Shown here: one piece after another, positions 22,832-35,599 of the stretch | Numbering within the stretch: the first letter of the stretch is position 1 | Layout of the letters: each line of letters starts with the position of its first letter | From: Angiostrongylus vasorum | Taxonomy: Eukaryota; Nematoda; Chromadorea; Rhabditida; Metastrongylidae | Length of the DNA stretch: 64,000 bases | Assembly (NCBI GenBank): GCA_018806985.1 | Contig: JADANN010000249.1 | Location: forward strand, 124,001-188,000 | Direction of reading: 5' to 3' | The notes under the pieces: model-generated | Databases searched by the model: none | Told to the model about the DNA's origin: nothing | Seen by the model: only the letters and a program-made list of their open reading frames with translations | Program-made: the position numbers and the translations under genes

Positions 22832-23080
22832 AAGCGCCATCCATTCGATTTTATTTAAACATCGTTTGGAGGTGATTGAATGCATATCTGGTCTTTAAAA
22901 TGACTCGCGGTGCCTACAGATGTATCGAGCCAGTGCAGCTATCCTCCCAGACAAGACTGGCTCCAATTTTCCGACTCCAGAAGGATGGAAAGCTTGAGTG
23001 GGCCATGGACGCGGGAGATCGATTCCACATGTGTGTGTTGCAGGGCGCCTCCGACCACTGCGCCACACGCGCGCTTTGAC
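22832..23080 (-). repeat. SINE-A (tRNA-derived) copy
   Basis: This is a well-kept copy. In element orientation the head reads gtggcgcagtggtcggaggc, then cgatctcccgcg, then a body with ggaggatagctgcactgg, and a 3' part with cattcaatcacctccaaacg. The usual gatcaacgcc 3' end is missing. Confidence 0.8.
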
Positions 23081-23084
23081 AACA

Positions 23085-24948
23085 CGTGGTGTTTAAAAAA
23101 ATAAGAGATTAATAGGGAAATGCTGTTTTTTGTGGCTTTGGTGATGCTTACGATGCCAATAAATGCTCCATCGAATCGAATCATAGTTCGCATCGTATAA
23201 AATTTGCTTATCTTTCGAGTAGACAATATTTTAACAGCATAAGTTTAATTTCTCTATCGAACCTCTTTGTGTTTGTTGATGATACAATCAAGCAGTTTTT
23301 TATTTTGCAGAAGATTTCTTCGAGGCGGAGTGGTTTGGCACAACTGATGTCAGGCATGTGAATGCGCTACGAATTTTGTTCCATGTGCTGCCCTTTAGGT
23401 TGATTGCATGGTAATAACCTTTCAAAAAGGAAATGTCGCCATCTTTTTTTTCGACAATTTCAAGTTAACTGTAATAAAGAAAAAAGAAAATAGAAGATTT
23501 TTCAGGAAGATTTTTTCCCATTTTTTTCCACCTGGAAGGGATGGAGGTTTTGGTGAGGCTGGGGCACGTGATTAAACTAAAAAACGACTTATGTACTGTC
23601 GAGGACCCCTAACCAATGCGCAATGCCCCAACAATGGCACATCTTCTTTATTCCGTTTGAAACACGTGAAAATCTGAAATACGGGCTGTAATTAAGTGAG
23701 TAGAGCACTCGTCTATTCTTCAGCAACATTCACTGGACACCAATTCAAGGTTTTCTCGTCATTTTATTCAGTCACAAATCCAATGACATTACAAGATCAA
23801 GTAAAACTTGAGGGTAAATGAATAAAGCCGACTGTTTAACCAGGCCTTACATTTCCAGATGTGCCTGTTTACGTATTTGTGAGGCTATGGGGCTATTGAC
23901 TTGCAACACAAGCGTAGGATTAAACGATAACTAAAAGCGACCTCCGTTTGTCTTAAGACAGTTGATGACAAAGCGGATCCTCAAAACTGCCGAACTGAGC
24001 TGTTTGGCATCCTTATAGTCGTAGTCAAATGCCTATAAATGGGTATGCGAATTTGAATCAACCACATCATGGACAAAAAGCTTACCATGGAGTGACTGGA
24101 ATCTGCAATGGATTTAAGTCTTATCCAACCAATAAACTCATGTCTGCTCATGAAAAGCACCCTGAACAAAACGTTGATAATTGTCGCGGAAACTGTGATG
24201 GCGTAAAATATTATGTTTCTATGGGGTATGTGAACTGCAGTAACAAAATGTGTTTGCAAGAAGCGTAAAATAGCGTTTGAATCACTCATTCAGAACCTGA
24301 GCCCAAAGATTACGTAGGGCGTTCTCAGGCTGTTAAATATGAGAAGACATATTCCTGTAAATTCCGCGTACGATATCAAAAAAAACTTTCTTAGGGATGG
24401 AAGAGTAGATTATGTTGGTGTCTCTGCACAACTGAAGGCCTTTATCGAAACCCAACAGTTGGAAAGCTGAATCAACATTCATATGAGAATCTTCACTTGC
24501 TACACCCCGACCTCAAGTAATGACAAACAAGAAGTTGAAGTGTTTTTTATAAAGTTGGAGATAATAATATCCAAGCTCTTCATTGACGATATCAGCAGCA
24601 CGTTTCGCTCCCAGTACAGGGTCTGAAAATCGCTTGCTTCCCAATCCTTCTCAGTTTACGTCAGCGTTTTCATAGTGACAGGGGGTAGTGGAGATCCCAT
24701 GTCTATTGTGGACAAAAAATCATTCCTCTTTTGCGAGTGCAACGTCTTAATTTACTTAACATTGCATGAGTTGTGAGCTTATTTGCCTCTGTTCTTGCTG
24801 CGACCTCGACGGCCAGAAACAAGAACTTTTGCTTCACTGCTGACATCGCTTTAGTATAGCACTATCGTGGATACCGGAAGTAGAACGATTTCCTTTTCTA
24901 AATATTTCAGTGCCCACAAATGCCACGCTTTGAGAACGTCAAATTTCG
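23085..24948. other. no assigned feature
   Basis: The minus ORF 23981-24289 has a hydrophobic run (IIFYAITVSATIINVLF) but no receptor signature. Position 23690-23755 has a weak tRNA-like layout (gtgagtagagcactc ... caattcaagg) that does not fold into a cloverleaf. Nothing firm. Confidence 0.3.
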
Positions 24949-24950
24949 CA

Positions 24951-25215
24951 CTCGTGGGGCAGTGGTTGGAGGCGCCACTGCAACACACACATGTGGAGTC
25001 GATCCCCGCGCCCATGGCCCACCAAGCCTTCCATCCCTTCGGGGTCGGCAAATTGGTAGCAGACTTGACTAGGAGGATAGCAGCGCTGGTTCGATACATC
25101 GGTAGGCCACCTCGAGTCATTCTAAAGGGCAGATTTGCATTCAATAACCTCCAACGACACTTAGTGAAGCCGAATACGTGGCCCATCCCTCAGGGATTGA
25201 TCAACGCCGAGAGCT
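24951..25215 (+). repeat. SINE-A (tRNA-derived) copy, best head
   Basis: In the plus orientation, the head is tggggcagtggttggaggcg (A-box TGGGGCAGTGG), followed by gtcgatccccgc (B-box-like). The body carries ttccatcccttcggggtcgg and ggaggatagcagcgctgg, and the 3' end is gggattgatcaacgccgag. ORFs on both strands here are translated repeat. Confidence 0.8.
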
Positions 25216-25219
25216 TAGA

Positions 25220-25765
25220 GCTTATAATCTTACACTCTAGCTTAACACCATAGTTGGACCCTCCCAGGAACATCGTCATCCTCAGTCAGGATAATGCTGT
25301 ATTCATTCTCATTAAATGACAAAGAGCTCCTCAAAACAGTTATCAAGTTTTACCAGCGTGGTTTCTTTATTTGGTTTTTATCTACAATTGAGTTCAATCA
25401 TTTCTCTATTTATAACATTTCTTATTTATGACATAAATGGGCTGCTAGTTGACGATTTTGGTATTCCTCATGAATGTAATTGAGTCCTAGTGAAGTTTGC
25501 TCTTCCTGGAAACCTAAGATATCTTTGCTATGGCGTTTCCACGTATTCAGAACGGGCGATCGGCGCCATTCGTGGAGGAAAGAACGTACCAGAAAAACAA
25601 AAATCTGGGTGCCTATATCGGTTCGAACTAAGGGTTTGGGCAGATTAATGGGACTGCATCTTTAGCGTTACACTTCCTGCTCCGTCGCTAGTAAACTCAA
25701 CACAATATTTTTTTCCAATTTGTTACCTAGTGCTTAAGTAATTAATTAAAACAATAAGACAACAA
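25220..25765. other. no assigned feature
   Basis: Position 25440-25600 shows faint SINE-C-like blocks (ctcatgaatgtaattgagtc). Nothing else is seen. Confidence 0.3.
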
Positions 25766-25767
25766 AG

Positions 25768-26030
25768 CTTTCTGCGTTGATCAGTTCTTCAACGAAGAGC
25801 GATCCGACTCTGTTAAGCAACTTTGAATGATTGCATATTTGGCCATTATGATGATCCCGTGCCTTCTTGTCGTTGGAGTGAGTGTTTTCTCTACACAGAC
25901 CAGTCTGGCGCCAACTTTGCAGACCCTCGAAGATTATAAAAGTTGGTTTCTTCAGAGGTGGTATGGAATCGAACCTGTTACCCAATGAGTATTACAGGAC
26001 ATCTCTATAACAACTGCGCTAAATTCATGA
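25768..26030 (-). repeat. SINE-A-like copy, variant
   Basis: Minus orientation, with the ctgcgttgatcagttcttcaa 3' end and the accagtctggcgccaact and gaccctcgaagatt blocks of SINE-A. The body is shuffled and the head is poorly conserved. Confidence 0.5.
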
Positions 26031-26039
26031 TTAATGAAG

Positions 26040-26515
26040 GCTAAAAAATCTTATCATGTGACTTTTTTGAGATATTTTATAAGTGTAAGAATGATGTGGT
26101 TGTAGACACATCAACCAGTGTTTCTTTTTAAAAATTCTTTTAAGTCTATAGGAAACGTGCCGGTGCTCGTATTTGGTTGTTGTAGCTCATCAGCACTTGA
26201 TTTTATAAAGGCAATAATGTAAGCAATGATTTAACTAGGAGGTTTCGCTGCTGCTGATGACATTATCGAACGACCTGTAAATTTCTACTTTCCTTGCTTT
26301 TCAGATTTGGGCGAACATCTCGAAGTATTTGCTCATCTGCCAAGCTAACACTATTTTAACAGCAATGTTAAACAACTAAATTTTTATAGCATTCTATCAG
26401 ACGATTACCATAGCACATTGACTTCTTGCATAGAAAATCTTTGTAGTGCAACGTGGTTTACAACTAAAAACGTCGAGCAGATATTTCTTTACACTACTCG
26501 TCTTCAAATCAACTG
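26040..26515. other. no assigned feature
   Basis: AT-rich; nothing recognised. Confidence 0.3.
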
Positions 26516-26519
26516 TGCA

Positions 26520-26830
26520 TAACGTTTCCTCGCCTCCCTCCGTCATAAAGAACGTCTTCGAACTTTTGCCATGTGGGTACGACTTTTCGTGAGCATTGTC
26601 GTGTTCTCCATGAATTTCGTTTAATGCTGCTTGAGTCGATTTTCACTGGTCCTGGGATAGCCTAGCCAGAGCGCTCCCATTTGGATTGCAAAGAGTCAAC
26701 TTTTCCCAGACAAGTTTGATATCAACTGTCTGATCTTGGAGGGATGAGAGGCTTGGTGAACCCACAGCGAGGTGGGATCGGCACTGTGCCCGCTATGAAT
26801 GGCATCACTACCATTGCGATACGGGTTTTG
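26520..26830 (-). repeat. SINE-C (tRNA-like head) copy
   Basis: In element orientation it starts tatcgcaatggtagtgatgcc (A-box-like), then gtgccgatcccacc (B-box-like). It then has ccaagcctctcatccctcc, caatccaaatgggagcgc and a 3' part cctcgaagacg-like. Related copies are at 40630-40880, 45010-45400, 52030-52240 and 60045-60300. Confidence 0.65.
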
Positions 26831-26839
26831 TGGGAATTT

Positions 26840-28540
26840 CATGAAGTATTGTGCAACATGCTGTTATGCAGATGCACTACATGATGGGACGATGCGAACT
26901 CTCGCAACTAGTCAGTACGTTGCGAACGATTTCATTAAACAGTGGGAAATTCCTTGAACAGTATCATGTTAAGGTTCGAGGAAGCTGGCTACTCTATTCT
27001 CCTTGTAGCGTACACCTTCTCACATTTCCTTAACACTGATTTAAAATATCCTAGAAAAACCTACGAAAATTTAAAAAGGCTGTATTCGGAACTTATCGAC
27101 CGTCTTTTTTTCTGGAAAACCTAAAGTGAGAAATATGAAGGTGATTCAATTAAGGGAGGCGGTTATTTGCCAGAACCCTTTGCAGAATAAGTATTACTTT
27201 GAATAGCAGTTGCAGAGTCGAAAACAATTCCTAAGCATTCTGTGCGTAAGTAGAAAATAAACCCTAATGAGAAATCCAGAGGAAATCACTTTATGCACTC
27301 ATTGTTCGTCGCCTATTGCAGAGGATCCCTCGTTTGTTCCTATGTAACACTCCGTCCTTACCAGCTTGAGATGCCCACCGATAGAAGCGCTACTACCACC
27401 TCTTCTGTTAGCCAGAACTACGATTCTGAGTTCCAGTTTTCAGCCTAATTGTAAATATTTTATTGCTAAAGAATTTTGAAATTTCACTACCACCTCCAGC
27501 AGAAGAATGATGTTAAAAACAACTAATTAAGCAGGAGAACTAATTTATTTCAGGCACGTTCGATTCAGTGTGTTCAACTTTTTTGAACATCCAAAGGTTG
27601 TTTTGGTAAACTGTAACAATGCTCTCCGCTCATGCCGTATAACAAGTGGGAAAAGTATGGCAATGGGTGGATTGGCTGTGCTATAAAAGTAATGATAAGC
27701 CCAGCCACTATAGGTTTTTACATCGTATTCTTTGAATTAAGAAAATTTTTGCAATAACATGGATTGTCTTTAGAGCCCAAACCCACTCGTCGGTAATCAT
27801 CGTCAAGGGTCAAGCATGGTTAGGGCAAATTAATATCAGATGAGAGAAATACCGAATAAATTCAGCATAGAAAGATAGGGTTTTCATGCATTCGATATGT
27901 CCTTCAAATTCTGAAGAAAATAGTTTATAATTTCCAGCCGGACAAACGACAAACTTTGCTCAATCACCCTTTTTTTTCCTAAAACTTTTCGACTGTACGA
28001 CGAAGTATCGCTCTCCTGATAGTCGAAAAGTTATGTGCCACGGTCCAACGAAGGGAACCGGTGGTTATTTGCGGATGAAATCAAGCAACTCCCGCACAGA
28101 GACTCTGGAGGGATGACGAACACGTAAAACGGGAAATGTCGTCTGCAACCAATACTTATGCACATTCAAATTCCATTTCTAGGTGCCAGTATTTCAACAG
28201 CCTGCATAGGGTGATTTGGTATCTCATGGAATTAACAAGCTCCACGTACGCTGAAGAAAAGCCCGGAGAGCCACTGGTTCACAAGGATACGAAGGCTGTT
28301 TATGGTAACATGCTGAAATCTGAAAGGAATCTCTGGAAGGAATATGTTAATGATCTGCGCCTTGAATGCACAAATTTCATCACTAGGGTTTTTTAATGAG
28401 ATCGTGGTAAACCCTGCTAGAGCATGTAGGTGCGGCGTCATCTACTTGGCCAAGACGTGGAACACCCATTCATTAAACGCAAAAAAATTCGAAGTGCTGG
28501 CTGTTTGAGTCGTGTTCTTGACGGTCTAGAGTAATGTGCC
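26840..28540. other. no assigned feature
   Basis: ORFs at 26851-27124 and 28136-28396 show no motif. I see no gene or repeat boundary here. Confidence 0.3.
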
Positions 28541-28604
28541 TAGAGTTCGGTCAAAATGAGAAACGACTTAAGTGTGGCCGATCGGGAAGGAGAAAAATGC
28601 TTGA

Positions 28605-29015
28605 GAAACTTACGAGAACAACGAGCGGAGACATTTGCACTTTTTCGACTCTTTGATGCTTCTTACCCCCCTCGAAATTTCCCACAGGTACACTCGAGTC
28701 AGGTTGGCTTCTGTTTTGTGTGGCCAGTGCGTAGTGTTATAAAAAACGATATTATCAGCAAAGAGGAAACTGTTTAGTTGTCCACCGAAGGTTTTCACTT
28801 TCACGGTATTTCATTTCGTTTCTAGCATAAAGTTCTTGGAGTTGGTTGTAGATGATTTTGGCGAGATTGCATCGAGCACTATCTTCACGTCTATGTTATT
28901 GATACTAAGGGATGGTGATAAAGTATCTGTGATGTTGTACTGTTCACAGAAGACTATTGTGCTGTGAGTACAGAAGTGTCGGAGTCCGGAGCTCCCGCGA
29001 CAGCTTTAACTATGT
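28605..29015 (-). pseudogene. RTE-type LINE reverse transcriptase fragment
   Basis: On the minus strand the order is EQYNITDTLSPSLSINNIDVK, then further downstream KTFGGQLNSFLFADNIVF. The second block matches the RT catalytic box of RTE non-LTR retrotransposons, in which FADD is typical; here FADN, so one catalytic Asp has changed to Asn. Several frameshifts and stops separate the blocks. The copy is dead and covers only the middle of RT. Confidence 0.65.
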
Positions 29016-29019
29016 TAAA

Positions 29020-29675
29020 GGTTTTTTGCAAGTAAGCATTACGAAGTACCCTATTGCATTTTGTTTCATCATCTTGTGGAAGTGATCTATCGTGCAGAGC
29101 TGCTTTCGGCGTTCTCCCCCCTCTTATGGGTGTTCTTTTTCTGCGTTCTATCAAATAAACGAGGAATTGTTCGTAATATTTAAAGAGACTGGGATGGAAG
29201 AAAACTTGCATGGCATGGAGTACAATAAACTATAAGTCGTGTTGAAAACTAAAATTATGTATGTTTCACGTCGGCTACAAACTACATCCTGTTGAGGGGG
29301 TTTCCTGCAAAGTACACCGAAATCTGATCCTGGATTGCAAACACAACGTAAAACACGAGACAGGAAATTCTTGCTACTAAAGCTTTGTATACCTTGGTGC
29401 CAGGTGAGCAAATATTTCAAGATATTCAGTCGAATAAAAAAAGTGAATAGCAGAAGTAGCGCTCACTTAGTCAGCATCACAACCGTCAGCCGTAACACCG
29501 GTCCCTTTAATACCTGCTTTCTTCCAATTGTATTCACAGAATAAACAATTGCAAATTATTAAAAAACATTAGGGTGTAGAGGTTGTTTAATTTGTTTAAT
29601 CGGCCAGTGGCCATATTTTTTAAATGCATGTTGCTAAATAAAAGTGTGGTAGGTCCTTTATATCCGATAGCGGAT
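29020..29675. other. no assigned feature
   Basis: ORFs 28954-29211 and 29151-29420 (minus) overlap in different frames and have no motif, although part of this stretch may be further decayed RTE sequence. Confidence 0.3.
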
Positions 29676-29769
29676 ACTGGTTCAACCCTTTAATAGCGGT
29701 CGCAGGTCTTACAAACCAAGGGAAGCTTTTTATAATAGATGTGATAACAATTCTGAGATCCCGAAAGAG

Positions 29770-29853
29770 TGGTGCCCTTGGTTTCGCTACTGCGGGATCG
29801 AACTGAGGAATTGTGCCTATTGAACCGCCCTACCATTGTGCTATCTGCCTTCC
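29770..29853 (-). repeat. tRNA-like SINE head
   Basis: On the minus strand gcagatagcacaatggtag (A-box-like) is followed about 30 bases later by cagttcgatcccgc (near-perfect B box). No acceptor stem or complete cloverleaf forms, so this is a SINE head or tRNA pseudogene rather than a tRNA gene. It resembles the SINE-C head at 52200-52240. Confidence 0.5.
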
Positions 29854-30949
29854 GTTGAAACCATGTGAGAAAGTCCTAAAAACCTGCAAGAATCCACATT
29901 TATATCAGTAAAGATCTAGTAGGATATTTCAAAAAGCTCTATGATGGAGCTTACTTCTCGTTTACCCGATTGCCAGAAAATCTACGAAAAATGTTGCATT
30001 GAACGGATTATCAGTGGGTTTTTTTTTCGCAGTTTGAGTTTGCAGTTCAACGAGTTTTTAGTGCCTAGAAATTTTGGCATGATTGTTCTCCACATTGGAG
30101 TAGTTGGAATTATAACATTCAGGTATGCGAGTTACTCTACTACTATTCGCAATAACTGTAATGACTCAGTGTGCCATTACTGATGTTGGAAACCAAATAA
30201 AGGACTTCTTTTCTGGTCGTCAAGAATGCCAGAAGACCAGAAACAGTAAACTGCTGAAGTTGGAGGTAAAAGGTCGACTGACGTCATATACTTCAGAAAT
30301 GCGATTGTTTTCAGGGCCAAAATAACCGTACAGTCTCAGGACCTCGAATCATTCCTTCCGACTCATCTGAAACATTGACGAAACAACTGAGACCGCATAC
30401 GGATGAAGATTTGGAAATCAAGCAAGGGCCGAAGGTATTGTTCACCCTCCTATTTATATGCGTGTTTCCTTCAATTATGATTTGCCAAATAACTTTTTTC
30501 CATTAGTAGGAGATGACGATGAAATCGATGAATTACGGCTCAAAGCTCAATCACCCTATTTTCAAAACGTTTTCTCAAAAGAGGATCTAGTGGCACTATG
30601 CTCAAGAGTGACATCGCGTTGAGAGTTCTCCATTACAGAAAAAAATAATTCAGTGGTACAAGGCGCCATGGTAGATTTTCTTTAGGAAACAAGCCAACAA
30701 ATTCTTAAATGACGTCGCTCGTACAAAAAGGCAGGTGTTGAAGGATAATATCAAGCTGAACTCGACATGGAAGGATGGTGTTTTCTATACGTTCAACACT
30801 TCAGGTTCGCTTTGACCAACTATCACTTATCACTACGCTATCAAGCACATCTCATCTAAGAACCACAGCCTTTGCTGGAAAAACGAGGCTGAACAACGAG
30901 TGATATTAATGCACTGACTACAACATGACTCGTCTATGACTTGCTTAGA

Positions 30950-31160
30950 TGGCTTATCTTCATGGGTAGTACAGGCCTCAGCATATCGTCCTTTCGTTTC
31001 CCTCTAGCACTAACTTAAACTATGTGGTTGTTTGCTTCCGAACATGGCGTCGTCAACGAAGCATATTCCGTGGCCATGAAATTGTTTCTGTCTTCGAATG
31101 CAGATGGTTGACGAGAACCACATACACGACCGCCCGTCGTTTAAGTGGTCTCCTAAGATG
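30950..31160 (+). repeat. interspersed repeat E fragment
   Basis: Shares gatggcttatcttcatgg, caggcctcagca, the ctctagc block, and gaacatggcgtcgtc followed by tattccg with 4563-4700. Lies inside the long intron of astacin copy 3. Confidence 0.45.
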
Positions 31161-31959
31161 ACGCCTGCATCCTCTTCGTGTCCATTCCACTGTTCTTTTC
31201 ATTCTTCTTTCCTTTGTTTTTCGTATTATGTAACCAGCCTATCTGGACTTCACCACTAGTCTGTCTATTCCTGGAACTCGAAGATGCGATAAATTACGAT
31301 ATTCTCAGCTACACAGGCTGGCAAACGTTGTGAGTTTCGGAAAAGATGTTTGAGCGCTCTCTGAGAGTTCGCAGAATTTTTCACGTGGCTGGTGTATTGG
31401 CACATCTCTCTGCTGGACAAAAGAGCGATAAGAAAAGAGTTGAGACAAAGGTGAGCACAGAGTTTTGGATCATCAACAGATCAGTGGCTTTTTGGAGGGG
31501 TCCGATTGCGTTCTATGCTGCTTCCATTCTTCCGTCTCATTTCAACCCATGTTGTTTTAGATGTTAATAGAACGTTCAAGGCACAAGCCTTTGTAATCAA
31601 ATCCATCAAGTTCGATTATTTATCATTCTCAATATAGTTTCTTCTTAAACTAGGTCGCCGCTCTATCTCTGCGCAGTTCAGTCCTTTCTTTCGTTTAGAT
31701 TTGCTCACCGCATATCGTCTCTTCTTCGTTGATATTCCTGAAAAAAACAAAGGATATCAACAGCAAAATGAAGGTTTGACAGCAGTTTACCATTAATACG
31801 TGTGTCCCCCCTCGTTCCAGTAGAGTGGCTTCATTATTCACTGCGATGCAATTGTAAACAGCTTTGGCCGAATAGTGTCGACTCTCTTTTCGTACAGGAA
31901 TGATTAAGGGTCGCTGCAAAAGCTGCGTTTTTTGTGTTGTAAATGCAATAGCAGTCAGC

Positions 31960-32640
31960 TTGAGTTTTTATTTAAAACGGGTCCACGACAGCTGATAGGA
32001 TTGTATTCGCTTCGATGCTGCGACACGCTTTTTTGTAGTTGATAAAGGTTGTGTCAAGAAGCAGGTGGCGCCCCAATAGACTTCTATGAATCCAGGGCAC
32101 GGCATAGATGTAGTCTCTACGGTAGACTTTCCTGTCGTAATCCTTGTTGCTCAAATGATTGTGCTTTTATCTAAAGTTTATGAAATGCGCAGTACGACAA
32201 TGTTTGTGAACAAGTTGTAGAGTACACTCAGCAAGCGCATCGGGCGATGATTACGAAGAACTCTTGGGTCGTCCCTTTTGGGCAGGATTATTGTTCGCGA
32301 CGTCCTCCACTGGTCTGCAATTTTATCCTTTTGAAGGCAAGGTGTTATGTGGACTTGGAGAACTACATGCAATCTGTGGCATCCAGCACAGTGGAGGTGG
32401 ACGACGATATTATCTCATCCTAGAGATATGGCTCGCTTCATGCTTTCTATTGCAACTCGAGTTTTAGAAAAAAGAATTCGATGAGGTTTTTCTCAAACAG
32501 AAATATCGGGTCGGGCTCCAAGGTAGTAAATGTTGAGCGAAAAATAGTATAGAACTGTTCCGTTACATAACGGCATCGAAGTCTCCGACGACGATTATAT
32601 ATGTTTTCATTGCGGATTACTTCCTCCAACTGGTTGTATA
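31960..32640 (-). pseudogene. RTE-type LINE reverse transcriptase fragment
   Basis: The minus strand carries the RT palm blocks DQWRTSRTIILPKRDDPRVLRNHRP then LLSVLYNLFT (32180-32370) and TTFINYKKACRSIEANTIL (near 31985-32060). These correspond to the RTE motifs that normally read with K(G)DP, NYRPI, LLSVLYKLFT and FIDxxKAFDS. The catalytic Asp of the second motif has become Asn and F is C, and stops and frame changes interrupt the frame. It lies inside the long intron of astacin copy 3. Confidence 0.75.
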
Positions 32641-32884
32641 GAACGCTCCCAGTCCGCTGTTTTCTTAATGAGCAAAAGCAAGCCTGTTATTACAGCATTT
32701 ATTCACGATATCTGACATCTCGAAGGTTTCGCTTTCTTCAGAGCCCAGAAAGGTCAAAATGATATGCAATATGCACACACTTTGGTAAACTCACAGACAA
32801 TACGTAATACACAAATATCCACTCGCATAGCAAAAAGCCTTTTTAGACAGTCTCTGTTTTCTTTTTTTGATAAGCTTACGCGAG

Positions 32885-33965
32885 GTTCGTAAAGGTATTT
32901 ATTTTCGGGTAACTTTTCGCCGTCTTCGTCTTCATTAGAGCCGAAGATCCGAGTCGATGGTCCACGCTTGTTCTTCGTCTCGATGTGGCGGCTTCGCCTT
33001 AGTGCCGAGTCAGATCTTCCTCAGCGAGCCATCTCCTTTAATGAGGCATACTCATTCACCCAGTCTCTATTTTGTTCTTTATACGGTTTCCAATTATTTG
33101 ACGAAGACCAGTAGCACAGAGTGTTACATGGGTGAGAAACGTGCCTGGTTTATTTCAAAAAAATCAGCCTGAGGCATGAAACGTGGTCAAGGCGTCGTCA
33201 CAGGGCACTCCTCCTAACGGCTCACTTTAGGATCATTGGAATTTATCCAAAATGATGCAAAAGTTGTATATGTACATGTTTTGGATTTCTGTATGAGAAT
33301 ACCAGCTTTTGCTTTAAAATGTTTCACGCTATGACACTAAGTATTGTTCGTTTCCAGCGAAGTGTTCAGCTTCACTTGAAGTTTACGAATTAGTTTTTTA
33401 TACGGATGCAGAGCGGTTTACCCGTTCCATCTAAAGCATTATCCCCAAAAGTTTTTCCAGAGATTAGAGTTACATCGTATACGAACTCATGCAATCACCA
33501 TTTCTACAGTTAGTGCAAATTGTGCAATGTTACATTTTGCACAAGCGGTCATACAGAGCTAGGTGGCGTCTTGAAATGTTCGGTTGTATTTCAACCACTG
33601 CTACTGATTACTCTAAGCTAGCCTTTTTGAGCAACGTTTTAAAGCAGTATTTATATTGTTGGAAATGAAGGACTGTGCAAACTGGAGCTTATTACTGCTA
33701 GAGTTACCGTTTGGGGGTTTGGATTTTCCTCTGCACCTGTTCAAGGAGTTACAGTTTCGTGGCCAATGGAAATGTCTGCTTGCTTCTGCAATTTCAAGAA
33801 TTTTTTTGCTCTCTTCCTATGCTCATGATGGTGGCTATTGGAAACATGTATTTTACAAGCACCCTTTATGTATGTGTGAGGGATGAGAGGAGAGGTAACG
33901 AACCAGTATATTTTTGTTATTTGCCCTTCGGTACCAAATTGTAACGTAGCCATTTTTCATATAGG
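32885..33965 (-). mobile_element. Penelope-like element 3' part, decayed
   Basis: Starts with a damaged hammerhead-like motif (32893-32944; CUAAUGA instead of CUGAUGA), followed by the 3' segment shared with 1-205. Decayed GIY-YIG coding sequence (33240-33560) and the downstream end of the RT region (33740-33953, with GACKIHVSNS matching 61237-61440) follow on the minus strand. It is inserted in the intron of astacin copy 3. Confidence 0.7.
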
Positions 33966-35599
33966 TTAGTTTCAACGTTGAAAATAGGAAGCCAGGCTTC
34001 AGGGCTAAAGTTCTTAATGGCAAGTCTAAATTTTACTTAAGTTTGTTATTTAAAACTTAAAATTCTAGACAAAGTCGTGCAAAAAATCTTCAAAATGGGC
34101 GCAAAGGTGTGGAGTGATGCCACATGCATCGATTTTATCGAAGACAAAAAATGGTTCGTCGTACATTCCACAAGGAAAAGACGCAATCCTTTAATATAAA
34201 ATCTTTGCAGCTCGAGATAAGGTTGTCGTGGTTAAGGAACTTGCAGCTTACTCGGACGTTGGTCGAATCGGTGGCGATCAACCTCTTTCTCTTTGGGGTA
34301 GATTTGACGGTGCGATGCACTTGAACAGCAACCTTAGAAATAACGCGTCTTATCGAAATTTTCCGTATGCTTTTTTACATTTTATTTTTTGCAACAAACT
34401 AGGACGATACTTCAGAAGGGCTCGGCTGTGCATGAGATTGGCCATGTGCTCGGATTTTTTCCACACAATGGAACGATATGATAGAGACAGTTACATTGTA
34501 ATTACCATCCATAACGTTGACGTGGGTTATTGCGAGAACAACAGCGCCTGAAACTTTCGAGAAAAGTACTTGTTTAGCCACAGCACAGTACAGAGTTTGG
34601 AAAACTGAGGAAGAAAACGGCGAATGTTTACGGACTCACGTACGATTACGTGCAGCATCATGCACTATGATGAGCTAAGGTGGACATCACGAAATACACG
34701 AAAAAAATTAATACTTTCTGCTATGTTTTTAGAGTAGCGTCTCATTTCCTAGTGGCTCTATTAATGGACTACCCACAATGATTGCAACAAACCCGTATCA
34801 CCAAAAAAACGATGGGCTCTGAGCTGATTTCGTATTCCGATATTTTCATGATCAACGAACACTACGGATGCAATGGTAGGACCTACAATCACTTCATACT
34901 ACAACTCGATAACAGTGGAATAAAGCTGGATCTTTAGCAATATGCAACAAATCGACATCTGCCAAATGTACTAACGAAGGATATCCTCACCCTCGAAACT
35001 AGTTCCACATGCATTTGTCCAAGTGGATACGGTGGCACTTTGTGTGATCGGCGGGTAAATAGCAGTATTCAGATGAACATACCTCACACGAAGACCAAAC
35101 CTTTTAGGCCGCCAGGATGTGGAGAGGATCTCGTTGCGACAAGTCGAGAGCAACTCTTGGTCTACAGACTTGGTTTCGGTTCCCGATCTCAGAGACGAAT
35201 TCAATTTTTGCAACTATATGATTACGGTAACCATTACCTTCGTTTCAAATAATGTCAGAGCTGAGATATGGGAATGTTTCAGGCGCCTCAAGGAAAAGAA
35301 TTGCGGTGGACGTGAAATCGATTTCGCACGGTTACGACGAAGGTGGATGTCGAAAGGAGGAGTCGAGATCGAAAGCTCATACGGATCTGTAGCCTTCTTT
35401 CTGGGTTATTTACGGTGAATTTCTTTAGAAAATTGCTAAAGTGTTTTCTCACGACAGCGACTTTTCCATGTTTTCATTTTAGTTTTTGCTCGCGATAGAA
35501 GGGAACCGAGGAGTGCCAAGCTGTCTCTCATTCCTAAGGTCGTGCCTGTGATCCCTATTTGTCAGAGCTAGCGTCATGCAGACAATCTTTTACATACCG

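Noticed and set aside
23690..23755. tRNA-like segment on the plus strand
   Set aside because: Only weak A- and B-box similarity; arms do not pair.
23981..24289. Minus ORF of 102 residues with one hydrophobic helix
   Set aside because: A single hydrophobic run without receptor family motifs is not enough for a chemoreceptor call.
24867..25253. 128-residue plus and 111-residue minus ORFs
   Set aside because: Both are translations of a SINE-A copy on its two strands.
29770..29853. tRNA gene on the minus strand
   Set aside because: A- and B-box-like segments are present, but no acceptor stem or cloverleaf forms, so I list it as a SINE head.
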